From positions 1 to 27,525 of the forward strand of contig JBBDSJ010000091.1 of assembly GCA_040905025.1 (NCBI GenBank): DNA of 27,525 nucleotides, in the 5' to 3' direction. Numbering within the stretch: the stretch's first letter is position 1; each line of letters opens with the position of its first letter. Origin of the DNA: JBBDSJ01 sp040905025. Lineage in GTDB: Bacteria; Pseudomonadota; Gammaproteobacteria; Methylohalomonadales; Methylohalomonadaceae. The notes under the pieces were generated by a model. The model did not search any database. It was not told the origin of the DNA and worked only from the letters and a program-made list of their open reading frames with translations. Made by a program: the position numbers and the translations under genes. Shown piece by piece: positions 8,133 through 16,545 of the stretch.

Positions 8133-8159
8133 GAAACCCCTGATTTATTCGGAGGTTCC
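8133..8159. repeat. Short hairpin related to the ends of the 1490-1559 repeat
   Basis: The 27-bp stretch starts GAAACCCCTGATTTATT and ends GGAGGTTCC. It matches the left end of the element at 1490 (GGAACCTCTGGTTTATT) and the right end at 1549-1559, here joined directly. It folds as an imperfect stem. It sits in the AT-rich gap between the two response-regulator genes and may be a minimal or deleted copy of the same dispersed element. Confidence 0.6.
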
Positions 8160-8164
8160 ATAAA

Positions 8165-8170
8165 TATAAT
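8165..8170 (+). promoter_or_regulatory. Possible -10 box upstream of the PilH-like gene
   Basis: A perfect TATAAT lies 47 bases before the start codon at 8217, in a clearly AT-rich 140-base gap that interrupts an otherwise compact operon. The -35 side is poor (TGATTT at 8141, 18-base spacing), so this is a candidate internal promoter only. Confidence 0.35.
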
Positions 8171-8216
8171 AACCAGCGTTTTAGGTATATCCGCTAAAAG
8201 TTGTATGGAGGTAAAG

Positions 8217-8582
8217 ATGGCTATTAATAAAATATTGATAGTAGATGACTCGTCCACTGATCGTTCAAACCTGGCCAATATTGTGTCAGCGGTTGGCTGC
8301 ACAGTTCTGACTGCAAGTAATGGTCGTGAAGCCGTAACTATCGCCAAACAGGAACGGCCAGATATTATTTTTATGGATATTGTCATGGATGAGATGGATG
8401 GTTATGAAGCAACACGCACGTTAACCAATGACAGTGAAACCAAAGCCATACCTGTGGTTTTCGTCAGCAGTAAACGCCAAAAAGCCGACCGGGTCTGGGC
8501 AAAAATGCAGGGTGGCAAGGATTTGGTATCCAAACCTTACACTGCGCAGCAGATCATGGATCAAATCAAATCCATTACCTAA
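8217..8582 (+). CDS. pilH: PilH/CheY-like single-domain response regulator
   Basis: A 121-residue stand-alone receiver. The start is ATG 8217 rather than ATG 8205, because the upstream ATG overlaps a strong GGAGGT (8207-8212) placed four bases before the second start. Conserved residues are all present: D10/D11 in IVDDS, phospho-acceptor D54 in FMDIVM, S84 in FVSSK and K106 in VSKPYT. The FMDIVMDEMDG(Y/F) segment and the KRQKADRVW-x-x-x-QG stretch are typical of the PilH branch of twitching-motility regulators. It lies 15 bases before the CheW gene. In known Pil-Chp systems PilH tunes retraction or acts as a phosphate sink; its role in this variant cluster is inferred. Confidence 0.88.
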   Translation: MAINKILIVDDSSTDRSNLANIVSAVGCTVLTASNGREAVTIAKQERPDIIFMDIVMDEMDGYEATRTLTNDSETKAIPVVFVSSKRQKADRVWAKMQGGKDLVSKPYTAQQIMDQIKSIT

Positions 8583-8597
8583 CTGACGCATTCAAGC

Positions 8598-9215
8598 ATG
8601 TCGGATGAGTCCACCACGTCAACGCTGCTGCTGACCTCGCTTCGCTCGGCCGGAGACAACAGCTTTTTTGACCCCTACCAGGGGTTGATTGATGACCAGG
8701 AACGCGCTGAACAACTCAAGAATCTGCGTTATGGTTTCAGGATAGGGCCCTACAATCTCCTGATGGGAACCAAAACGCTGTGTGAAGTTGTCCAGAATGC
8801 TGCCATCTATGGCGTCCCGAATACAGCAAACTGGGTTTCGGGCATGATGAACCTGCGTGGTAATCTGGTGCCGGTATTTGATATCAAACAACAGCTGCCC
8901 GATGCCGGCGATGACATTGAAAACCGGTGTTTGCTGATTCTTGACCAGAATGAGAATGCCGCCGGCATGTATATTGACGGCTTGCCGGTTGCGCTGGAGA
9001 TTGATGTCAGTAACAGTGAGCACCAGACAGATATCCCGTCTGACCTGCCCGCCATTTTGCGTACCCACGTCAGTACTGCCTATATAAGTAATGACTCGGT
9101 CTGGCTGGAGATCGATCACCACGCACTATTTGAAGCCTTGTTACGTGAAGCAGGCAGCCTTGATGACAGCGGGCTCAGGACCAATACATTCGGTTTGCAT
9201 ACCGTCAGCTCCTGA
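8598..9215 (+). CDS. pilI: PilI-like CheW adaptor protein
   Basis: A 205-residue CheW-domain protein (domain about residues 44-180). The GFRIGPYNLLMG opening, the ANWVSGMMNLRGNLVPVFDI block and the late AGMYIDGLP strand are characteristic of the CheW fold, which couples receptors to the CheA-type kinase. A ~40-residue N-terminal extension (SFFDPYQGLIDDQERA) and a ~25-residue tail flank the domain, as in PilI-type adaptors. The upstream ribosome-binding site is weak. It stands directly before the MCP gene, in the normal pilI-pilJ order. Acting at the cytoplasmic face of the membrane array is inferred from the family. Confidence 0.88.
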   Translation: MSDESTTSTLLLTSLRSAGDNSFFDPYQGLIDDQERAEQLKNLRYGFRIGPYNLLMGTKTLCEVVQNAAIYGVPNTANWVSGMMNLRGNLVPVFDIKQQLPDAGDDIENRCLLILDQNENAAGMYIDGLPVALEIDVSNSEHQTDIPSDLPAILRTHVSTAYISNDSVWLEIDHHALFEALLREAGSLDDSGLRTNTFGLHTVSS

Positions 9216-9331
9216 AGATTTATCATGTTCCTGGACGCTGACAATCACTCAATTTGTATGGCTTTAAGGCAACAGATTCAAGAAGACTGACCGGCAACAC
9301 TACTCCGACCTCGTCGCAAAGGAATCAGGGC

Positions 9332-10735
9332 ATGAAAAAAAGCAACAGAAAAACTGTTAAGTACAAAATTATGACTGCGACAGTGGTTGCCTCGGTATTG
9401 TATCTGGCTGTAATCGGCGGCTTGTTACTTGCCTTGAGCCAGACCGGCGCGGCCACGCAACAAATGCTGCTCGGAGGACTGGCAGCTGCAATCATTGTCA
9501 CCGCCATTATTGCTATTGGCAGTTCTTATTTTGCCAGTCAGATGACCCAGCCATTGTTACGACTCAAGAACACCATGCAAAAAATCAGCGATGGTGATCT
9601 GGATGCCCGCATGGGCATAAAAACAGGTGATGAGTTTGAAGACGTAGGTAATGCTATTGATGCTATCCTGAATGATCGCGTTTCGGCTTTATCAATGATC
9701 GAGGACGAGAACGAGCAACTGAACGATTCCATTGTGGCCCTGCTGGAAACCGTTGCCCAGCTGGCACAGAAGAATCTGACGATTCGCGCTAAGGTCAGTG
9801 AAGATGTCACCGGCCCACTTGCTGACGCCTTGAACATGATGACAACGGAAACCGCCAGGGTTCTTAACGATGTGATGCATATTTCCAGTGACGTGGCAGA
9901 AGCTTCAAATCTGGTTAAATCACAGTCAGACAACGTGCTGCTGCTGGCACAGCAGGAACGTACAGAAATTGAAAATACTGCATCGGAGCTGGCCCGGGCT
10001 ACCGAAATGATGCATCGAATTGCAAAACTGGCCCAGGCTTCAAATCGCGCTGCTGATCAGGCCATTGAAATGACAACCACCGCGATGCAGACCGTGAACG
10101 GCACAGTTGAAAGCATCAATATGATCCGTGACACCATTCGCGAGACTGAAAAGCGTATCAAACGTCTGGGTGAACGATCACAGGAAATCAGTACCGCTGT
10201 TAACCTGATTAATAACATTTCGGAACGCACACATATTCTTGCATTAAACGCCAGTATGCATGCAGCATCTGCAGGTGAAGCCGGCCGTGGTTTTGCTGTG
10301 GTGGCCGATGAAGTGCAACGTCTGGCTGAAAATGCCCGTGAAGCAACATCACAGATTGCCACGCTGGTGAACAACATTCAGGTTGAAACAGTCAGCACCG
10401 TCAATACGATGAACGAACTCATCAGCCAGGTGGTTGGCGGCAGTAAACTGGCGGAAGAAGCCGGCGAACAGATGCAACGCACGCAGACGACGACCGCTGA
10501 GCTTGTGAATATGGTGCAGAAAATTGCAGCCGGTGCGGTAGCCCAGGCTAACACCAGCACCCGGCTGCGGGATCGCACCGAGATTATTCGTGACACTGTA
10601 CGTAAAACCGGCAGTCATCTGCAGGAACAGTCTGCCTATACCGATCAGTTGGTCGAGAACGCGATGTCACTTGTTGCCTCTGTCGGTGTTTTCAAGACCG
10701 AAGACGAGGAATCCAGCAAAGACGCTACTATCTAG
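9332..10735 (+). CDS. pilJ: PilJ-like methyl-accepting chemotaxis protein lacking a periplasmic sensor domain
   Basis: The ATG at 9332 has AAAGGA (9318-9323) at good spacing, giving 467 residues. Two membrane segments (about 14-35 and 46-68) are separated by only about ten residues, so there is almost no periplasmic part. A HAMP segment follows (about 67-120, MTQPLLRLKNTM then ISDGDLDARM), then a coiled-coil signalling domain. The hairpin tip, about 295-345, reads ERTHILALNASMHAASAGEAGRGF, with the Met-His substitution seen in PilJ-type receptors in place of the usual A-I-E. Classical PilJ is around 680 residues with two periplasmic PilJ domains, all missing here. The gene follows pilI and precedes the ChpA-like kinase. 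The true input is probably cytoplasmic or through a partner protein. Confidence 0.88.
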   Translation: MKKSNRKTVKYKIMTATVVASVLYLAVIGGLLLALSQTGAATQQMLLGGLAAAIIVTAIIAIGSSYFASQMTQPLLRLKNTMQKISDGDLDARMGIKTGDEFEDVGNAIDAILNDRVSALSMIEDENEQLNDSIVALLETVAQLAQKNLTIRAKVSEDVTGPLADALNMMTTETARVLNDVMHISSDVAEASNLVKSQSDNVLLLAQQERTEIENTASELARATEMMHRIAKLAQASNRAADQAIEMTTTAMQTVNGTVESINMIRDTIRETEKRIKRLGERSQEISTAVNLINNISERTHILALNASMHAASAGEAGRGFAVVADEVQRLAENAREATSQIATLVNNIQVETVSTVNTMNELISQVVGGSKLAEEAGEQMQRTQTTTAELVNMVQKIAAGAVAQANTSTRLRDRTEIIRDTVRKTGSHLQEQSAYTDQLVENAMSLVASVGVFKTEDEESSKDATI

Positions 10736-10777
10736 CGTTGTCTCAGTCACTTCATCCACGATTGAAGACGGAATCAA

Positions 10778-13700
10778 ATGACTGAAGCAAACCAGCCATT
10801 GCTTGACGCCCTGAATGATCTGCATGCCCGGATCACTACGCTGACCAGTGACAACAGCGCAGCTGCCGGGCTGCAGTTCAGTCTGGAGCAGATCGCTGAT
10901 ATTGCCCATGACTATGCCGGCATTCAGGATTGCTGCCTGTTGTTGGCTGAACAAATCGGCGATGCGCTGTCTGAATACACAACCCTGCCGGATGAACTGG
11001 TAGATCTGACTACTCAGTGGTCTGATCAACTCCGGCGATATTTTGATAATCCCGGCGATAGCCATGCTGCCGATGCCATGCTATCGGTTATGCAACATGT
11101 TGACTGGCCGACGCCGTTACCAGACGCTGATGTTGCAGTTTTGCGTGATTTACTGATCACTACTGACTCATCCGCTGCAGCACAATCACTGCAACAGACA
11201 TGGCAACATGTTGTTGACCAGCTGGCAGAGCTCAAGAATGATGCCGACAGTATCAAAGCACTTGATACTGCACTGGGACATTTTATAGATGCACTGGCCA
11301 GCAGTGAGCAACTCGGACTGCAGGACTGCAGCGTATTTCTGCAACAAAATATCAGCGATCTGACCGAACAGGGACTGGATGATGTTCAAACCACCCTGCT
11401 ATCGGCCTGGTTAAGCCTGATGCAACGTTGTCTGAATAATCCCGAAGATAGCGCTTCCCAACGTGCACTTGTCGCAAATCTCTGTGATACGCACTGGCCG
11501 GCGCCATTGTCTCCTGATGATGCAGCCGTGCTGTATGAAATGTTTGGTCTTGAGCCGGTACCGGCATCTGTCGACAGTCCCGCTACGACCGGATCAGACT
11601 TACCCGCTGCTGACGTTGGCGCTAGTGCCGGTAATGACTGGACTGAACGTTTGTTACTGCATGAAATTCTGGCGAGCACCGAAGCAGACACTGACGATAA
11701 TATCAGTGCCATACATGCCGGTCTGGCTGATCTGGCACTCGCTGCCGGCGATCAGGAACAGCTCGGCATTCAGGATATTTGTCTGCTGCTCCAGCAGCAG
11801 CTTGATGATTTGCAGGCGGCAGGCCGGCAGCTTGAGACAGCGCAACTGGCCTTGCTGCAACATTGGTCTGATAGCCTGGCAGATTATTGTGCCGGCAGTG
11901 ACACTGCAACTGAGCAGTTACTGGCCGTACTTGCTGATCCGCTCTGGCCAGCGCCCCTGGCAGACAGTGATGCGGATATCCTGCGGGATATGTTGGGCTT
12001 GCCTGCCACAGCACCAGCACCAGCACCAGCACCAGCAACTCATGCTACTGCTGATATCCAGCAGACGCCAGATATTCATCTACAGACAGCCGCTGAATCT
12101 GCTGATATGCCGGCTCAGCCGGATGACACTGATTCAGAAAGCAACAACAACATCATCCCGCCGCCGATCCCGCATGCCATCAGCCAGGAACTGATTGATA
12201 TGCTGGTCAGTGAAGCCGCTCAAATCGAGGAACAGGCCAGACAACAGGCGCAGTCCTGGTCAAGCGAAACAGCTACACCTGCCCTGCGCGAAGATGCACT
12301 GGCCCAGTTTGCATTACGCATTGAACGCCTGGGTAGCGCCGCACAGGCCGCCGAACTTGCCGGCTTGCATCAGGCTTGTCTGGTATTACACAGAAATATC
12401 GAACTGCTTGGCAAGCAGAATAGTCAGCCAACTGTCTGGTGCAGCAATGCCCTGCTCGAATGGCCGCAGCGGGTAGCAGCTTATCTGCAGCAGATTGACA
12501 CCACCACAGCGCAGCAACTGGTTGATATCTTGATTGCCGATGACTGGATTGAGCCGCTGTGTCCCGAATTGCAGCAACCCCTGCTTGAGTTACTCACGGC
12601 AGCTTACCTTTCCACAGCAGACGAACGCGAGGCCCGGCTCAGCCAGGCCACACCTGAACTGGTTGATATCATTATCCCCGCCGATATCAATCAGGAACTG
12701 CTGGATGGCCTGCTGCAGGAACTGCCCAATCAAACAGAAGGTTTTTCTGCAGCAGTTCAGGCGTTAGCCAGTGGCCAGGGCACTCAAAAAGATCTCGAAA
12801 AAGCCCAGCGCATAGCGCATACGATCAAAGGCGCTGCCAATACAGTCGGCATTCGTGGTGCAGCGACTCTGACACATCAGATTGAAGATCTGCTGGTCAT
12901 GCTGGTTGAACATCAACGCATGCCGAGTCAGAATCTGGCTTCAACACTGGTTGATGCAGCAGATTGTCTTGAGGAAATTTGTGAAGCGCTACTGGAGCGT
13001 AACCAGACGCCGGCCAGTGCCCAGCCGACATTGCAGGCGGTGCTTGACTGGGTCAACCGGCTGGAAACAGATGGCATTAGTGCCCTGGATGAAGATGCCC
13101 CCGTCAGTGTCGCCACAGCTGAAACAACGGCAGCGGCCAACCCGGCGGCCACAGCGCAGGAAGATACTGATGAAGAACAGGCGCAGGCCGCAACGCTGCG
13201 TGTGCCCACCAGTCTGATCGATAACCTGCTGCGACTGGTAGGTGAAACATTGATTCTGACCGCGCAGCTACAGGAGAAGGTTAACCAGAGCAAGGAACAG
13301 AACTCGGCACTACTGAATCAGCACGACATATTCCAGCAATTGACATCAGAACTGGAGCAGCAGGTTGATGTCCGCAGTGTTGCCATGCAATCGCAGAATA
13401 CGAATGCCACGGAAGATTTCGATTCACTCGAGATGGAACAGTACAACGAGTTACATACCATTACACATCAGTTGGTCGAGGCCGCTGCTGACTCGCAGGA
13501 ACTCGATCAGGACATTGGTGGTTACCTGCACTCACTGGATGAATTACTGGTCAGCCAGTCACGCCTGCAGCGTGAAGTCCAGGAACTGGTCATGCATACA
13601 CGCATGGTACCGATCAAGACAATCGTGCCAAGGTTACAACGTGCTATCCGGCAAACCTGCCGCGTAACCGGCAAACAGGCCGAGCTTGTTTTGCAAGGCA

Positions 13701-15004
13701 CAGACACACTGATTGATAGCGATATTCTTGGCAGTCTTGTCGACCCGCTGATGCACATGCTGCGTAATGCAGTAGACCATGGAATTGAAACGCGGGAACA
13801 ACGGATCAGTGCCGGCAAACCGGCGGTAGGCAGCATCCATTTGCAATGCTTGCGTGAAGGCACCCAGATTATCATTCGCTGTGAGGACGATGGTGCCGGT
13901 CTTGATACCGAAGCCATCATGCAAACAGCACGCAAGCGTGGACTACTCGATGGAAGCCAGGACGTTAATGAAGAGTTCTTGCAGCGCTTGATTCTGCAAC
14001 CCGGTTTTTCCACCCGCCAGGAAACCACGCAGACATCCGGCCGCGGCATCGGCATGGATGTCGTCGCTACCCAGCTGCAGCAGATAAAAGGCAGCGTACT
14101 TATTCACAGCAAACCGGGCGAAGGCACCCGCTTTGAACTGCGCCTGCCCATGTCATTGATGACCACTCATGGTTTGCTCATCAGGGTACGCAAACAGGTG
14201 ATGGCCATTTCAGCGCGCGGTATCGAACAGATATTGCATCCCGATGACGGTCATGAGATCACTGAAGGCGACAAGCAACGTTATTCGCTGGAAGAAGAAA
14301 TACTGGATTATACAGGCATTGATGAATTGTTATGCCTGCCGAAAGACAGACGCACGTTAGACCGCAGCAAACAGCCGGCATTATTGATTCGCGAGGAAAC
14401 ACTGAACTGTGTGGTACAGATTGAACAGGTTATCGACAGTCGTGATCTCGTTGTCAAACCGCTGGGCCCTTATCTCAGGAAAGTACGCGGTATTGTCGGC
14501 GCGACAATTCTCGGTGATGGCAGCGTCGTGCCGGTTCTGGATTTACCGGAGCTTATCCGCAACCCGTTACAGGGGAATGTCGAGCAGATGGACATGACCG
14601 ACACCAGTATCCGTCGCAGTCTGCCCGTCGCACTCGTGGTGGACGATTCCATCAGCGCCAGACGCAGTCTCGCCCAGGTCGTGCGTGACGCCGGCTATGA
14701 AATCCGTACAGCCAAAGACGGCCTCGAAGCTGCCACCCTGATGGAGAAAAAGCGGCCCGATATCCTGCTCACAGATCTGGAAATGCCGCGCATGAACGGT
14801 ATTGAATTAACCTCTCATGTACGTGCCAATCCGGACATGGTGGATATGCCTGTTATCATGATTACGTCACGCTCGACCGAAAAACACCGGCAGTCAGCCA
14901 GTGCAGCCGGGGTTGATGTGTATCTGACCAAACCCTTTACCGAAGATCAGTTGCTGCAGCATGTACATGACCTGCTTGAAAAAACCTATGACATCACTGC
15001 TTGA
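10778..15004 (+). CDS. chpA: ChpA/PilL-like hybrid chemotaxis histidine kinase
   Basis: A 1408-residue CheA-type kinase. Residues 1-640 hold four degenerate helical repeats, each with a G-(L/I)-(Q/H)-x-x-C-x-x-L core (G48, G180, G330, G529) and a closing W-x-x-PL motif. They lack a histidine at the Hpt position. One true Hpt domain has phospho-acceptor H681 in RIAHTIKGAANT. Then come the dimerisation region, the ATPase domain (N-box N997 in MLRNAVDHG, D1037/D1038-G-A-G, G1088RGIGMD), a CheW-like domain and a C-terminal receiver (D1333 in LLTDLEMPRMNG, K1385 in LTKPFT). ChpA of Pseudomonas has several functional Hpt domains; here only one is seen. An Ala-Pro linker encoded by a (CCAGCA)n-type run lies near 12010-12038. 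It is the central kinase of the cluster. Confidence 0.93.
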   Translation: MTEANQPLLDALNDLHARITTLTSDNSAAAGLQFSLEQIADIAHDYAGIQDCCLLLAEQIGDALSEYTTLPDELVDLTTQWSDQLRRYFDNPGDSHAADAMLSVMQHVDWPTPLPDADVAVLRDLLITTDSSAAAQSLQQTWQHVVDQLAELKNDADSIKALDTALGHFIDALASSEQLGLQDCSVFLQQNISDLTEQGLDDVQTTLLSAWLSLMQRCLNNPEDSASQRALVANLCDTHWPAPLSPDDAAVLYEMFGLEPVPASVDSPATTGSDLPAADVGASAGNDWTERLLLHEILASTEADTDDNISAIHAGLADLALAAGDQEQLGIQDICLLLQQQLDDLQAAGRQLETAQLALLQHWSDSLADYCAGSDTATEQLLAVLADPLWPAPLADSDADILRDMLGLPATAPAPAPAPATHATADIQQTPDIHLQTAAESADMPAQPDDTDSESNNNIIPPPIPHAISQELIDMLVSEAAQIEEQARQQAQSWSSETATPALREDALAQFALRIERLGSAAQAAELAGLHQACLVLHRNIELLGKQNSQPTVWCSNALLEWPQRVAAYLQQIDTTTAQQLVDILIADDWIEPLCPELQQPLLELLTAAYLSTADEREARLSQATPELVDIIIPADINQELLDGLLQELPNQTEGFSAAVQALASGQGTQKDLEKAQRIAHTIKGAANTVGIRGAATLTHQIEDLLVMLVEHQRMPSQNLASTLVDAADCLEEICEALLERNQTPASAQPTLQAVLDWVNRLETDGISALDEDAPVSVATAETTAAANPAATAQEDTDEEQAQAATLRVPTSLIDNLLRLVGETLILTAQLQEKVNQSKEQNSALLNQHDIFQQLTSELEQQVDVRSVAMQSQNTNATEDFDSLEMEQYNELHTITHQLVEAAADSQELDQDIGGYLHSLDELLVSQSRLQREVQELVMHTRMVPIKTIVPRLQRAIRQTCRVTGKQAELVLQGTDTLIDSDILGSLVDPLMHMLRNAVDHGIETREQRISAGKPAVGSIHLQCLREGTQIIIRCEDDGAGLDTEAIMQTARKRGLLDGSQDVNEEFLQRLILQPGFSTRQETTQTSGRGIGMDVVATQLQQIKGSVLIHSKPGEGTRFELRLPMSLMTTHGLLIRVRKQVMAISARGIEQILHPDDGHEITEGDKQRYSLEEEILDYTGIDELLCLPKDRRTLDRSKQPALLIREETLNCVVQIEQVIDSRDLVVKPLGPYLRKVRGIVGATILGDGSVVPVLDLPELIRNPLQGNVEQMDMTDTSIRRSLPVALVVDDSISARRSLAQVVRDAGYEIRTAKDGLEAATLMEKKRPDILLTDLEMPRMNGIELTSHVRANPDMVDMPVIMITSRSTEKHRQSASAAGVDVYLTKPFTEDQLLQHVHDLLEKTYDITA

Positions 15005-15167
15005 AATCCAGCCCTCAACGTTATTTCAATAATCACCGCAAAATCAGTGATCTTTGTTAAAATGCCGGATTATGTCAGCTTGCTGCGCCTGCATAACGCT
15101 TCTGCATCGAAAAATTATTATATATAATTCATGAGGTTATACAGCTATAACCCTGGAGCTTCTGTTC

Positions 15168-16538
15168 TTGTTAAAGATCCTGCTGATTGATGATTCACCC
15201 GATTACAGGCAGTTGCTTATCACCCGCCTGCAGCGTGAATTGCCGCATGCCCAGGTGGATGAATATGACCCTGCCCACGGCCTGCCGGATGCTGATTTTT
15301 TCTGGTCTGACTACAATCTGGTATTGCTGGATATTGATCTGGGACTGAGTAACGCCAATGGGCTGGACTGGCTGGATGAACTTCGCCGCCATCCGGCCGT
15401 ACCGCCGATCATAATTATGACCGGTGAAGATGATTCCCAGGTCGCCGTGAATGCATTGAAGCGTGGCGCCGAAGACTATCTACTGAAAAATGATATCAAT
15501 GACAGTCAATTGGTCATCAAGCTGATGGATGCACTGGAGCAGGAAACACTGGATATTGGGGCGCCGCCCACTGAGAGCCCGGAAGACGCAGCTAACAGTA
15601 CGTTCGGCACGCAAGTGCCGGACGAAAACACCCTGCCGAACCAGCCACCGGACTTTACTGAAGAGACCGGCAGCACTACCTACCAGAATGTTGCCGCACC
15701 AGAGCCAGTTTCCGAGTCTGAATCAAACCCTGCACTGCAGCTGGAAATACCGGGCTATCGCAACATCCGGGAAATTGGCCGTGGTGGTATGTCCGTTGTT
15801 ATTCTGGCCGAACGGCTGGAGGACAACGTTCATGTTGTATTAAAAATCCTGTTCACCGATGCCATGCATGACAAAACAGCATTGAAGCGCTTTATGGAGG
15901 AATACAATTTACTGTCCAACGTCAGTCATCCTCACGTGGTACGCATCTATGAGCGCGCTTTCGCTGCCGAATTTGCCTATATCGCCATGCAGTATTTTTC
16001 CGCCGGCGATTTGAGCAAACGTATCCGCGCCGGTATCCGGCCTGCCGAGGCACTTGAATATCTGCGTCAGATGGCTTCCGGACTGGCCGCGGTACATGAA
16101 CTGAATATTGTCCATCGTGATATCAAGCCGGGTAATATCCTGTTCAAGGAAGATGGCTCGCTGACGATTACCGATTTTGGCGTCGCCAAGCAGGTAGCAG
16201 AAGATTCGGATGATATGGAAGATATCACCATCAACAATATGGTTATAGGTACACCCTATTACATCAGCCCCGAACAGGGCAGCGGCATGCCGGTTGACCA
16301 ACGCAGTGATCTTTACAGCCTCGGCGTAATTTTCTATCAAATGCTGACCGGGCGCCGGCCATTTACCGGCAATTCCATTAGTGAATTGTTGCAGGCACAT
16401 ATTTCCAGCGAGATCCCGCGCCTGCCGGATTATCTGGTCAAGTATCAACCGCTGATTGATGGTCTGCTGGCCAAGGATCCGGATGAACGTTTTCAGACAG
16501 CACGCGAGTTGCTGATCGGTATCGACTGGAAACGTTAA
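15168..16538 (+). CDS. Receiver-Ser/Thr protein kinase fusion
   Basis: A 456-residue cytoplasmic protein. The start is TTG 15168, nine bases after GGAG (15155-15158), and it opens directly into the receiver (LKILLIDDS). The receiver (1-125) has D8/D9, phospho-acceptor D55 in LLDIDLG, MTGEDD and the K of YLLKND. After an acidic linker comes a Hanks-type kinase: glycine loop IGRGGMS from G204, catalytic K226 (VVLK), HRDIKPGN with D318, K320 and N323, and DFG at 336, then GTPYYISPEQ and DLYSLGVIF. All catalytic residues are present, so it should be active, and there is no membrane segment. It follows the ChpA-like gene by 163 bases and precedes tldD by 7. The likely logic is phosphotransfer from ChpA controlling Ser/Thr phosphorylation of unknown targets. 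Confidence 0.92.
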   Translation: MLKILLIDDSPDYRQLLITRLQRELPHAQVDEYDPAHGLPDADFFWSDYNLVLLDIDLGLSNANGLDWLDELRRHPAVPPIIIMTGEDDSQVAVNALKRGAEDYLLKNDINDSQLVIKLMDALEQETLDIGAPPTESPEDAANSTFGTQVPDENTLPNQPPDFTEETGSTTYQNVAAPEPVSESESNPALQLEIPGYRNIREIGRGGMSVVILAERLEDNVHVVLKILFTDAMHDKTALKRFMEEYNLLSNVSHPHVVRIYERAFAAEFAYIAMQYFSAGDLSKRIRAGIRPAEALEYLRQMASGLAAVHELNIVHRDIKPGNILFKEDGSLTITDFGVAKQVAEDSDDMEDITINNMVIGTPYYISPEQGSGMPVDQRSDLYSLGVIFYQMLTGRRPFTGNSISELLQAHISSEIPRLPDYLVKYQPLIDGLLAKDPDERFQTARELLIGIDWKR

Positions 16539-16545
16539 ACTGGCA

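Noticed and set aside
12010..12038. Short CCAGCA-type tandem run as a phase-variation repeat
   Set aside because: The unit is six bases, so copy-number change keeps the frame; it encodes an Ala-Pro linker.
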